Assembly: GCA_947568835.1 (NCBI GenBank)
Contig: OX387604.1
Span: 7,657,860 to 7,721,859 of the forward strand
Reading direction: 5' to 3'
DNA: 64,000 bases
DNA from: Protonemura montana
Taxonomy: Eukaryota > Arthropoda > Insecta > Plecoptera > Nemouridae
Shown here: positions 1 to 13,089 of the stretch, piece after piece
Position numbering within the stretch: the first letter of the stretch is position 1
Layout of the letters: each line of letters starts with the position of its first letter
Position numbers and translations under genes: made by a program
The notes under the pieces: model-generated
What the model was told of the DNA's origin: nothing
The model's database searches: none
The model's input: the letters and a program-made list of their open reading frames with translations, nothing else

Positions 1-2004
<2,004 letters not shown>

Positions 2005-5000
2005 TTAAGTTACCAACGAATCCCCCAGGTCAATCCAATCATCTTCAGATTGAGCCAACTCTGCTTTAATCCAATTCGGTATCTGTAATCGTATAACATT
2101 ATTGCTGTTATCTCATCAAGTGTAGAAACCCAGCAAACTTAAATTTGTCGTGAATAATCATTAACAATAATACATATGTGAAAATATTGGATAGATAAAT
2201 ATTGATAGTAAACAATGATAATGATTAGTATATGGACGTAATTAAATTAGGATTAGCTTACCGGGCCAATAGAATCAAAGTCAGGTTCTTCTGTCGAGTT
2301 CTTCGAGTAGCGATTGGGCCCAGAGGCGGAGTTAGAAGGGTTAATTAGGGGAACGGGTGTAGTGGTGTTCACTACGAGTATTAACTTGTGGCGCCAAGGG
2401 GTGGCATTCTCCAAGGTAAGAGTCTCATCTCGCAAGACTTGGGTTGGAGATGCATACAAGCTAATGACAAAGAAATACGCAGAATTTGATATCATTGAAA
2501 ATTATTAAATCCTTCCAAACTTGGAGACAATTTAACTCACGCTAAAACTTCTCGAGGTATCAAAATAAGATTTGGTGGTGGGTTTCGCGAGAAATCACTG
2601 AATTGATAAGGTTCAGACCTATATAGGTCATTCCAGGTACCGGCATGGCTACTTGCGATTTCCTAGAGATTAGAAAAGATCTTATGAAACATATATCTAC
2701 TTATATTAACACACCTGTTTGTGAGTGTGTTTTCCGCAAAAACTCAGGTCTTTATACGTTTCTACAGTTTTTGAGATTTTCGTTTGAAACTTTTTGGACT
2801 GACTTGGAATTGACGTATTGCATTGCTGAGTCGAGATCGCGACACCTGCGGCAAAATTTTCGGCCATTTTTGGGAGTGCATTTTGGTAATTTTTTTTACT
2901 TTTTGGCATTATTTTTTTTTTGTACACTTTTTACTTGTACTTGTGGACTCAAAAAGTTCAACGATTTTATGGTTCGAGGCACCAATGGGGGGAAAATCCA
3001 AAAATCTGAAGTACCATTATTTTCTCTCGATTTCTCTCGATTCTTTTCCATGGTTTTTATATTATGTTTTTGAGACTTGAAAGACTTGCTGAAATTGACA
3101 TTTTGCAGTGCGTGGTTACTGTTTCCAAACCCGGAGGGCGATCTTGGGCAACATTAAAAAGTGCATTTTGATTCGTTTCTACAGTTTTTAAGAATTTTTT
3201 TAAAAACTTTTAGCGATGGTTCGGAACTTATGATTTACAGTGGAAATGTAGGTTGGGTCCAAAAGGACTTAAACATTGTTTCTTCTCTAGATCCTGTACC
3301 ACAGGTTTTTTGTTATATCTTTGAAACTCAACAAGCTTGCTGAAATTTACGTTTTCAGTTAGTGATTAGTGTTCCCACACCCGAGGGGCAATTTTGAGCA
3401 AAGATTAACAATGCATTTTGATCCATTTTTACAGTTTTTATGATATTTTTTATTTTTTTGGGCAATTTTGGGCACATTTTAGGGGTACGTTTGAAACTTA
3501 TTTTGCGCAAAACACGTTGCGCTGAAAACACTTTTCGTGCGTGACACTTTCCACGGTGTGTGCCATAGACAGGGGGCGAAGCCCCTTGTCATAAATGCTG
3601 CACCGTGCCCAGCGGGCGCCAAGGGGCGTAGCCACTTATCAACTAAGTTTATACACTACTACTAGATGCTATTTTCATCATTCTGCTCATACGTTTGCTT
3701 GTGTAGGGCTGCCAAATGCTTTTCCCCAAAGATAGAGCACGTTTTCAGTGGTGCTGGCCACTGTAAAGCCTGGTCCACATTTTACTGCCTGAAAAAGACA
3801 GCTCCCATGATACATGAGATAAATCATGAAAACCGAACCAATTATAAACATTACTTGAAACTATTTAAATATGCTAGAAAAACGACCTTTCATACGTACA
3901 TTCACTTCTTTATCGGCCAAAAATTTTACGCAGCAAGGACCATGAAAATTCTGCTTAGCGTGTCCTTGCCCTAGTTGACCATCGTTGTTGGAGCCAAAAG
4001 TAAAAATTTTGTGACAGTGAGTCAAAACAGCGGAGTGTGTTGGGCCCAAAAATATATCTTTGATAGGACATCCAATTCCTTTCAATTTCGATAAAGTCAA
4101 CACCTTGCCAATCGAGACGTCGCCCTATAACCACGCTTTCTTAATCAAACATCCAAAATTGCAACAAAACACAATCATCAACAAATATGTGCAAAACCTA
4201 CTTTGTATTTACTAGACAAAAACCACTGATTCTTTTTCGCAAGTCCCAATTTGTTATTGTAATTGGAGCCACAAAGCCACAATTCTCCATCTTGAGTAAC
4301 CAAGGCAGTACTGTCAACGCCACATCGTAGACCAACAATGACGGATTCTTTGGGCATTGTCACCTGCATTGGCAAACAGCTGCCGATGACATGTAAGACA
4401 ATAACCGATTAGCCAAGATTCTTATTCTAAGGATGAAAGCAACGATTCGTGAAACATGCATGGCTTTTGTGACATTATGACACTTTGAGATTATAGTTAA
4501 GATAGTCTCAGCGCTAGTGTTAAACTGTCTCCGCGAAAAATAACGACCAATAGCAACTTTATCGACAAAATTGGTTGTCACCCAGAGATGGAGTCAGCGT
4601 CATTTTGAGTGTTAAAAAATTAATTTCGTTATTTCTCACAGGATACTCGCATTTCAGACTGTTTTACGCTCAGTTAATTCTAACCTCTACGATTGAAATA
4701 CATGGTTCGATATTTTTTATCTAATTATAGAAGTTTGTTTTGTTGAAAAGTACAGCTGCAAGCGCTGTCGCTGGTGGACTTCTTCCACATGTTGGAGGAT
4801 CAATTGCTCCGCAGAAAAAGAAAAAGATTAGGGCTGTGACTCTGACAAACAAATCCTCATACCAATCGTCCTCGCGACCGAGTCCTAAGCGACCATGACA
4901 GCCTCTGCCCCACGAATACACCTGATTGTCGACACTGACCGCTGCCACATGCTGGGAGCCACAGGCTATCATCACCACATCAACACTCAGAAGTTTTTCT

Positions 5001-7720
5001 GGATCCAACAAAACACTGGTCAGTGCAAGAACGAGAAAGCGTTTTGTATTTGTGTTCACTACAGAGAAACCTTACCATTCTTACTAAAAATTCACTTAAA
5101 GCTGTCACATAAAAAGTACGCCATTTCTTTTAAAGTGTTTTAACTTCTGATATTCACATTTGGCACGCACTATAAGTCACTGGTTTGGAAGATATATTTA
5201 TACAATTTCAATAAATACCAATGCAATACCATATTTACCTATTATTCTTGGCCTCATCACGGAATTCCAATCACCGTGGCCAAGACATCCAAAAGTACCA
5301 TCACCACAAGTGATAACCATTCCTGAATCCGACAAGAAGACACTAAAACCATCTCCAGCACTCACATGGTTGATACTTTTTCCCTTTAGAGAATCAATAC
5401 AAAGTGGATCTTGAATCCACGCATCTGCTTGTCCATTACCCAGAGATCCGAATTTCCCTTCACCCCAAGCATACACCAATCGTTCTGAAAAATTCAAAAG
5501 CGAACGAATGTACAGTGAAATTACAAGTGATAATTGAAATTAAATATGTTACCTGAAGTCAAGACAATCATGTGCGTGCTGCTGACTGCCAGCTCAGCGA
5601 CTCTGGTTCGGGGAGGGATTGGTAGGGGTGTGAATAAGCATTCTGATCCGTGTGTTATGTCCATCTCATAGACTACAGATCTAAGAATAAGAACAGGTTC
5701 ACTCATTCGCTTTACTGCACATAGAGAGTAAATGTCCGCTGTGTAATGTGCTTGTCAGTGTGGCTTACCTTTGCTCCTTGTCTCTATAAAATAATACAAA
5801 AAAATATATCAATTGAAAGTACTTATCACAATTTTAGTGAACGCTTCTTAAATATATGGTGTAGGAGGAAAATGGAATCTGCGAATTACTTCGAGTTAGA
5901 TGAGTCGGGCGACGATTCATTGTAACCAAAAGGTTCCGTCTGACATTGAAGCGTTTCCAAAATTCTTGGCAAACGGTTTTGCAGTATATGCTCTGCCGTT
6001 GGACGCAACGCAGGATCTTTTTGAAGAATGTCATGTATTAACTCGCTTAGTCCTTGTGAATATCCAGACGGAATGGGCGCAAAATATCCCTGAAAATTGT
6101 ACAGCACATTTTATGCATTTGTCGGAAATCTTCCAAGACATGCCATCCAACAAGCTGTTAAATTATCAAAAACAAAGAGATATCACATTTCTTTTCATCC
6201 CAAGTTACTAAGAAAGTTGGGACACGAAGTATCCTAAAGATTAAAAAGTTCTTGTATTCGTTCACGAGTGCTGAGTTACACTGTGGTCAGCATTCAGGGG
6301 CACAAAGGCAAGGGAGACGAGGTTGCTCTGCGGGCTGCGTTCAGGGGCACAAGGGCAAGGGAGACGAGGTTGCTCTGCGGGCTGCGTTCAGGGGCACAAG
6401 GACAAGGGAGGCGAGGTTGCTCTGCGGGCTGCGTTCAGGGGCACAAGGGCAAGGGAGACGAGGTTGCTCTGCGGGCTGCGTTCAGTGGCACAAGGGCAAG
6501 GGAGGCGAGGTTGCTCTGCGGGCTGCGTTTAGGGGCACAAGGAAATTTCAGTCAGCCTGGCCATCCTGTAATGAGAAGTAATAAACATTTCCAGGGAAGT
6601 CAATGCAAAATTTTAGAGTGAGCATGTGAAACCAAACGTTTTGGTGGCATATATGTAACAAAGAGTTTACCGCCATGATTTTGTTGACAAGTGCCGGCAA
6701 GTTAGAACCCTCAAATGTCTTCTGAAGGCAAGCCATCTCGTATAAGATACATCCCAGCGCCCAGATGTCTGACTTCTCATCGTATTGCTTGCCTTCACAC
6801 TAAAAAAGCACATTTGCTCATTATATGGATGTATCACATTGAGGGTTTTATCACATTGAAGCAATTGTAGAAAAAAATATTTACCATTTCTGGACTTATG
6901 TAATAAGGCGTTCCCAATACAGTTTGTGCTTGGACAAGTGTAGTCATTACTTTCGAAATCCCAAAATCGCCTACTTTAATTCTGTTATTTTTGTGTAAGA
7001 ATACGTTCGCGGTTTTCAAATCTCTGTAACAGGAAATTGGCCTTGAGAGTGGATAAGGCTGAAAATGCAATTGAGTTCTGCTGCCAGTGTTAGTTGCTTT
7101 CATAGTCGTTACTTACCTGTGTAATACACTGTGATTATGCATGTAACGGATAGCCTCAACGATTTGACTGAACAGTAAAATGACTAGCTTCTCCTCCATT
7201 TTCGTTGAGCGACGCGCAAGCATTTGAGCCAATGTTCCTTGATCTGCATACTCCATTTCGATCATTAAAGTGCCGTCGCGCTCGAAGCTCCCTAAATACC
7301 TGTTCAATATCACGATAAGTTACACTAACATGTTCTCCAACCATGGTTTCACACAAAACAAATACCATCGAGGATGGTGAAGGAATAGTTCACAATTATC
7401 AAAATGGGTTTTTAGTTGGTTCCCAGAAACTTGCCTGACAATGTTCTCGTGATGAAGAATAGACAAAACTTGCACCTCATTCAGCGCCATTTGTCTCTCG
7501 GCAGCATTTAGATCGACCATGTTGATCTCCTTGATCACAACCAAGGACTCATCACAAGTCTTCTTATACAAAACGGCGGTCCCGAACGCTCCTATAGAGA
7601 TACGAAACGTTAAGGGAAAAATAACTGTACTCGGAACCTGACTTTAATAGTATTTTTATATTTACCCTTTCCAACAGCGCGGATCTTTTCATATCCTTCA
7701 AGGAGTGAGTTTTCTGCCAT
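2005..7720 (-). CDS. NEK9: NEK8/NEK9-type serine/threonine kinase with RCC1 domain
   Basis: NIMA-related kinase with a C-terminal RCC1 propeller; family members act in spindle assembly (NEK9) or cilia (NEK8). Exons: 7666-7720, 7435-7591, 7117-7299, 6885-7023, 6671-6799, 5927-6089, 5769-5783, 5553-5714, 5239-5484, 4851-4998, 4202-4379, 3900-4124, 3693-3788, 2541-2597, 2262-2460, 2005-2082. Phases chain throughout except that one short exon (length 2 mod 3) is missing between 3693 and 2597. Kinase motifs in order: GKGAFG loop, VVIKE lysine, HRDLKTAN, GDFGIS, GTPYYISPE, SDIWALGC. RCC1 blades follow, such as SWGRGCHGRLGLG, WLCGSNYNNKLGL and FTFGSNNDGQLG. The last exon (IPNWIKAELAQSEDDW) recalls the W-x-x-x-E-L segment downstream of RCC1 in NEK9, so NEK9 is preferred over NEK8. 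I see no long NEK9-type C-terminal coiled coil. The start is the ATG just before YEKIRAVG. Intron 2 uses a GC donor. Confidence 0.88.
2755..3540. repeat. Diverged ~255-bp tandem repeat, T-rich
   Basis: Blocks such as 'tctacagtttttgagatttt' recur near 2760, 3178 and 3426. A second block, 'ccgagggcgatcttgggcaa'-like, recurs near 3130 and 3380 with the preceding 'tgaaatt(g/t)ac(a/g)ttttcagt' segment, a period of about 255 bp. The stretch lies in a NEK9 3' intron, where the one exon missing from the gene model should also be. Confidence 0.55.
6297..6543 (+). repeat. 47-bp minisatellite, 5.25 copies
   Basis: A 47-bp unit starting ggggcacaagggcaagggag repeats at 6297, 6344, 6391, 6438 and 6485, with a partial sixth copy at 6532. 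Copies differ at only a few positions. The unit length is not a multiple of three and contains no plus-strand stop, so all three forward frames stay open and give overlapping spurious reading frames. It lies inside a NEK9 intron (6090-6670), antisense to the gene. Its GC content is far above its surroundings. Confidence 0.95.
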
Positions 7721-8038
7721 CTTGCAGGAGAGTTTTTCTCGAAGATCATCGATGCGGAAATATAGGTTGCCGATATTGTATCGTGAGCTGAGTTCAGGCC
7801 TTGTTACATCCTTCCATAGCCTTACTGGAATCTTTATGTGTGGAAGAAATTTGTTTACCAAGGAACAGGCACGGTTAGATTAAGCGCTAAGTGAAGATTT
7901 CATTTGATAACATTAGTCAAACCAAAACACTTAAGATGACATTTGATTTTGTAAAATCTGATTTAAATTTAAGATGCTTGCAATGGACAAAGTATTTCAA
8001 GTACTTCCAATGCACTAAAATCATTTTAAAAATGGCAT

Positions 8039-8111
8039 GTCTAATTAGCTCAATTGGTTAGATCAAAACACGTGAAAGGTGGAGATCGAAGTTCGATTCT
8101 CCGATTGGGCA
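8039..8111 (+). tRNA. tRNA-like sequence, probably a degenerate tRNA or tRNA-derived SINE head
   Basis: The 73-nt stretch folds partly as a tRNA. The seven-pair acceptor stem is gtctaat/attgggc with G-U pairs, followed by discriminator A and a genomic CCA. The A-box-like stretch tagctcaattgg matches the Pol III consensus closely. A seven-base T loop (ttcgatt) sits on a 4/5-paired stem. The D stem has one mismatch and the anticodon stem pairs only in three positions when the loop is placed as gtgaaag (anticodon GAA). A T-run follows the CCA. The poor anticodon stem argues against a functional gene. Confidence 0.45.
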
Positions 8112-8223
8112 CCAATTTTTGAGGGGTTATTAGTTTTAGGTTACAAGGTTATTAGTGTAAAATATCATTTGATTGTGACCTAGATGTTTATCACGGTACT
8201 GACAATCTTTGCTGCTAATCCCT

Positions 8224-8247
8224 CCCCCCCCCCCCCCCCCCCCCCCC
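8224..8247 (+). repeat. Poly-C tract
   Basis: An uninterrupted run of 24 C residues. Such runs are unstable and are often miscounted in assemblies. Confidence 0.95.
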
Positions 8248-8402
8248 ACAGTTATAATTTGTCGCTGTCGTTAATCGCACTATCTGCACTACAGTTGGGT
8301 GGAGAGGTGGGTCGAGCAAGTGGTCAGGCCAGTCTTTGAGAGTGAGGTTGGTTGGAGTAGGAAGTTAGCAAAATCACGGAAGTAAAGGAAGCAACAATCA
8401 TT

Positions 8403-9258
8403 CTAGGGAATCAGAAGAGCCAGCGTCAAGAAAATTACAGTACAAAATAGACTGCGAGACGGACATGAAGACCGGAAGTTTAAAAAGGTATGCTCAATCC
8501 TTATAAACTTGTGTGTGTGTATTCGAGACTGCTAAAAAGGTGAACAGCCGAGAGAAGATTAATTAAAATGCAAGGCAAAGCGCAAAGATTGCTTTGATTT
8601 TCGCTAATCACTAACGCTAGAAACTTCTTTTGGTTTGAGTTAACGCTGGTTTTCAATGTCTATTTCTATCGTACCTGCAAAAACTTTTGAAGCTCTTTTG
8701 AAATCGGATCCCCGTCAGTATTGTTTTCGGACGAAGAAAAGAAGAAGTCCATACGACGTAATCCTGAAGTCATCGTGCTAGTCATCAGGAAGATCAGGAA
8801 AGAGCGAAGCTCGTCATCCGTTCGTATTGTTTCCACACTAATGAACTGACAGAAAGACAAGGAAAATGGAGTATGGACAAGCGTCCTACAATCTATGAAC
8901 ACGGCTGAGACTGTTTCTTACATTTTTCTTACCTTCTGTCCCGAATTACAGATAAAGATGCTGGTCTCAGAGCAGTGCGTAAGAAATGCTATGCTCGTCA
9001 CACGGATTGTGTTGCTCAATGCGTTCGTAACTAGCTCTGAAAGTTCGTGTTAGGGTATATGATCTTAATATGATTCTACATATTTTTGTAGAATGAGATC
9101 GAATACAATATTTACTCATTACCTTTGATTCCGCTGAGACCACTTGTATCGTATTCGTACTTCACTAGGATTACGCTCTCGCGGATTGTTGAAATCACCT
9201 CTGTCACATTTGCTGCTCGGCTAGATGCTATCAGAAGTCTAGGTTTAGAAAAGTCCAT
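8403..9258 (-). CDS. Uncharacterised small protein, faint DUF4347-like layout, four exons
   Basis: Four exons chain in phase: 9123-9258 (ATG, ends phase 1), 8933-9036, 8675-8845 and tentatively 8403-8531, giving about 179 residues. Junctions are canonical (AAAG|GTAATG; TTTCAG|AG; AGAAG|GTAAGA; CTGTCAG|TTC; TTGCAG|GTACGA; TTTTTAG|CAG). The protein opens MDFSKPRLLIASSRAANVTE. The alternation of strand-like segments (SVILVKYEYD, TSIAFLTHCSETSIFICNSG, MDFFFSSEN) and a 'LRSFLIFLMT' helix reminds me of the DUF4347 fold seen in large adhesion-like proteins; this is a weak resemblance. The last exon ends with a hydrophobic stretch (LFCTVIFLTLALLIP) and stop, as in a tail-anchored or GPI-anchored protein. 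Without exon 4, the third exon would read through its donor to a stop at 8666. I do not recognise a named gene. Confidence 0.45.
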
Positions 9259-10948
9259 GATTAAAATAGAAATAATTTGAAGTTGAACTAGGTGATTTTA
9301 ACCGAGTGCATAGAAAAGCAGAATGCACCATGTGTTGCAGTTGGCGCTTTCAGTAACTGGGGCAAAGGAACGGGCAGTAGAGTGCAACGGATAATGATCA
9401 ACAGGAAATATTGATTTGTGTGGAATATTGCGACATGAAAGTTGATACCTAGTTGCTACGCTATACCAAGGCTTGCCTACTTCGATTATCTAATTATCAA
9501 GCAATTACCTACTTCCTGGGACAAATATTTGTATGTAAGGCCATAAATAAACCACAACAAGGGGGTATAAAAGGCAACCGCCTGCTTGGTTATATTTGTT
9601 TGAAATAGTATTATTTATTCCTATTGGGAATCACAGATCTGACAAGCTTCTTCTCCGCTAAAATCTCTGGGCACCTTATATTTCTAATACAATTTATATT
9701 CAGTGAACTATGATACAAGCTCATAGGTATATAAGTACGTTATCCTAAGTGACGCTATATAGCTTAAAAGCACACCCATGCTACTTAAATTTAAATTTTA
9801 AGCAAATTATAAAATTGTTACATATAGCCAATTTTATGCTACGAATGGTCCCAATAAGATATTTTAGCCCCGAAGTATTAACACACTATTTGAGACAAAT
9901 TGATTGAATGCGTTATAATTCACAGGCTCATAACCCATAACCATTTTAATTTCATCGATAGAAAAAAATATACTTGTGTAAACGGATAGTCACGTGGAAT
10001 TAAAATTTTATGCGAACAATCATATGATTGTAATTTTCATTATAAATTACTCATACCTGAAATTATTGTGCCAATTATTGTAGCGCTTTGGCTGTTGCTG
10101 TCAAAAATTGAGATAACATTCGAGAAGAAACATAAAAAAAAAACCAATCCAACAAACAATAGAAACCAAACAGTTACAGTTATTTCATTTCCTACGTCCC
10201 ATAATCACACGAAACCATTGTGGAGTTGATATTATTAATTATTAGCCGATAAAAGAGATCGAATATCGACCTCAGAAGCAATTTCCAATGTAATCAGAAT
10301 CATTAGCTGGCCACAATGGAAATTTGAATTCAGATGTGAATATTTCTAGCCAAAATATTGCAGTATTAAATTGATGATGATAGTAGGCACCACATAGGCT
10401 TATCAACAATCTGTTTGCACAATGCAAGGTCAAGAACTATTCTAAAAATATTCGATCAATCAATCGTATGAACAGGTATTGTATCAAGTATAACAGCTCA
10501 CTACCCGGTAGATCATTTAACAGCAAAATGTGTTTTATTGGGCACTTCCAATTTCCATTTCTCAGTATTTTTTATAGGTAGTCAGTATGCAGATACAAAT
10601 AAACACTCAATGGCGCTAACGGCCACACTGCGGGAGATAGTTTGTGGTTGACATGAAAGAAAGCATTAAAATATGCCTTATTTTAGTATTTTGACCATAC
10701 AATCTTGAGTCATAACTAAAGGCAGTAAAAACAAGCCGTAGACGCCATCTCTCGATAAGGGTGAACAGTTTTTGTTGCGAGTTCAGAATATCATTAGTTA
10801 GTGCTGTTTTTACTATTGACAGACAAACTTGATTTAAATCCCAATAATAATACGTTGAAGCTGATTTATTAACGAATCATATATTAAGGGCGTATAGAAA
10901 TATTATCTGTGAAGAGCAATGCTGGATATGATGTCAGTTGAACATAAG
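9259..10948. other. Spacer with an orphan TATA-like element
   Basis: No convincing exon is seen on either strand. A strong plus-strand TATA-like sequence (tataaaag, 9566-9573, in a gggggtataaaaggcaa context) has no recognisable gene within reach. It could be a remnant LTR promoter or a chance match. A possible reverse-strand exon around 10061-10130, ending at a CAG|GTATGAG-like donor, could not be linked to the flanking models. Confidence 0.35.
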
Positions 10949-12459
10949 TTAGCATGATGAGCACCGCCAGGGATCTCCGTTTTGAAGCAGTTTTAGTTTT
11001 GAAAGATCAACTTCGGGGTCCGTTTTCTCGTCGCTATCCACCATGTTCCCCTGTTGCACACAATATGTTAGTAATCACAATTCAATATAGCGGACAAGTG
11101 CATCACGTGGACTACTGAAGATATTTAATAAGAATAAGAAAGTGTCTTACACATCGAGCGCGTTGCTCCCTTATGCTTCTTGCTAAAGTTACAAACACTT
11201 CTTCTATATTGATATTTTGTTTGCAAGACACCTCAAAAAACGGCATATCGAAATTGTCGGCGATCTGAAAGAAAATCAATGTTTTTATTCTTAGAGGAAC
11301 TTAACTTTGATCAGGGATGACATTACTCGGCAACTTTCATGCTGCATAAAGTATACTTTAAGCATTTTATTCTTTTTCTCTTACCATTTACCATTTCATT
11401 GCATTTCAGGAATTAAAAAGGGGAATTTACCGAGTAAACTTTGCCAATATCCGGTACTTTGACGGTTACTGACTTTGACTGACATTAAATTTGTTTCTAA
11501 AGGACTAATCTTCTTGACGGTTTATTACTAGCATTCATTTTAGGTGAACTACTTGTGATTCCAAAAAAACGGTGAAATAGATGGCTGGGATTCTTTGTCA
11601 GTTGATAATGGTATAGGTAATCGAATGAATCTCTCTCACCTTCTCTCCTCGATCCGTTTCCACGCCTCTTTGAGCGATAGCATCGCATTTGTTTCCAGCT
11701 AGAACCTTCACTACGTCTGGCGATGCATTCTGTTAAGAGACAGTCACGAAATTGGGTTACAAAAACAGGATGCGTCACATTCACATGGTCAGCTTGGGCG
11801 AAACTCATCCCGAATCCATACCTCTTGTATGTTCCGAAGCCAATACGAAAGATGATTGAATGAGTCGAGACTAGTTACATCATACATGAGAAGAATTCCC
11901 ATTGCTCCCCGGTAATATGCTGTCGTCAGTGTACGAAAGCGTTCCTGACCAGCAGTGTCCCTGAAAAATAAATAGTAATAAGTCCCTCAGAAGGCCTTGA
12001 TATTCGCTGACTCAGCATTCAAAGCAACACAATTATTTTTTTAATTTCATTGCCGCAACAGAGATACACATCTTGAACTTACCATATTTGAAGCTTAATA
12101 GGCACCCCATCTAAATTGATTATTTTTTGCTTGAAATCGATTCCTGTGAACAAATTATCAAAATTTGGCTATCAATAAAAATATTTTTCATGAGAAAACT
12201 TAACAAATGGATACACATCAAACCCAAATGCAGAATTGCGAAGCTTAAGATCAAGATATACATAATTCTGTACTAGATACTACAAGGTCGCCAAAAGTCG
12301 AAACCAAAGCTGAAGATTTTCCACGATTTTCTTACCTATCGTTGATATGTATGTATCGTAGTACCTTTCGTCGCAATATCGATGAACAATACATGTTTTA
12401 CCAACGTTCGAATCACCAAGAACTAGAATCTTGTAAGTAGCAGCAAATTCAAGCGCCAT
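10949..12459 (-). CDS. Rab-family small GTPase, divergent
   Basis: Six exons: 12336-12459, 12083-12143, 11822-11960, 11640-11729, 11151-11264, 10949-11050; all phases agree and give 209 residues. Rabs are membrane-anchored GTPase switches in vesicle traffic. G1 is GDSNVGKT, switch I/G2 YISTIGIDFK, G3 [21 protein letters not shown]4 GNKCD; the G5 position reads VSCK where SAK is usual. The core is nearest the Rab8/Rab10 group ([21 protein letters not shown]), but switch residues and the tail differ, so I give no symbol. The C-terminus is RCSSC, two cysteines suited to geranylgeranylation although not a standard CC or CXC ending. A strong donor at 12680/12681 (TTAGCAG|GTGAGTC) and an acceptor at 12473 imply an upstream exon. 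Joined to it, the frame stays open and reads SVAPK into the ATG, so a longer N-terminus is possible. Confidence 0.9.
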
Positions 12460-12680
12460 CTTAGGAGCTACACTAAAAAAACTTACTATACAACTCAATT
12501 CCGAAAGGACTTGTCATCCATGTGTGTTATACACCCTCCCTCTAGTTGCAAAGAGTTGCAAGCAACAATCAATGGTGCTACACATGCGCACTGGCAACCA
12601 CCTGTTAAAAGCAGAACCATCGACAGTGTGGCGCCTTGTAGCTTGGAAGGGTTATTTGGTTGGCGCCTAACATGACTCAC

Positions 12681-12910
12681 CTGCTAACAGACATCCTTAG
12701 AGTTGGTGAACACTTCTTGGTGTTTCCCATGATCGACATAAACTCACATTGCGAAAACAAGTTCATTTTGAGGGCTTTGATACTGGCGGCTGGCCCGTAT
12801 GAATCTGTTTCGTTTTCTGACAAAAATGACAACGTATCTTCTCTCACTGAATAGATGGAATCCTCTATGAGTCTCACACCCCAGACATAAGGCGCCGGTA
12901 CGTTCCTGAT
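12681..12910 (-). other. Candidate 5' exon of the Rab gene
   Basis: The reverse strand is open and ends in a consensus donor (GCAG|GTGAGTC). A ~200-nt intron then leads to the acceptor TTTTTTTAG at 12473. Splicing AG onto T-GTA-GCT-CCT-AAG keeps the Rab frame open. In-frame ATGs occur inside the exon (for example MNLFSQCEFM and MSIMGNTK). It may be a leader exon or an N-terminal extension. Confidence 0.35.
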
Positions 12911-13089
12911 CACTAGGGCTTCGCAAATACAAATTGCAATAGGTTTTTGTTTTGTTTTAGTGTCATTTGATCTCCTTAGAATGTACAGACATGTTATACA
13001 AAAAAAAATATGTAATAAAATTACAAGTGTTTACATATTATTAGCATTCTGGCAGAAACACACAAACTCATCTATATTGTAAAATTCTA

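Noticed and set aside
2645-3080. Plus-strand frames of 142 and 85 residues rich in Phe/Leu
   Set aside because: They are T-rich tandem-repeat sequence translated in two frames, with no signal peptide plus domain logic and no splice support.
6252-6621. Three overlapping plus-strand frames of 69-117 residues
   Set aside because: They are products of the 47-bp minisatellite, whose unit has no stop in any forward frame and lies in an intron.
9566-9573. Strong TATA box as evidence for a gene at 9.6 kb
   Set aside because: No coding exon, small RNA or LTR structure could be identified downstream, so it is noted only as an orphan element.
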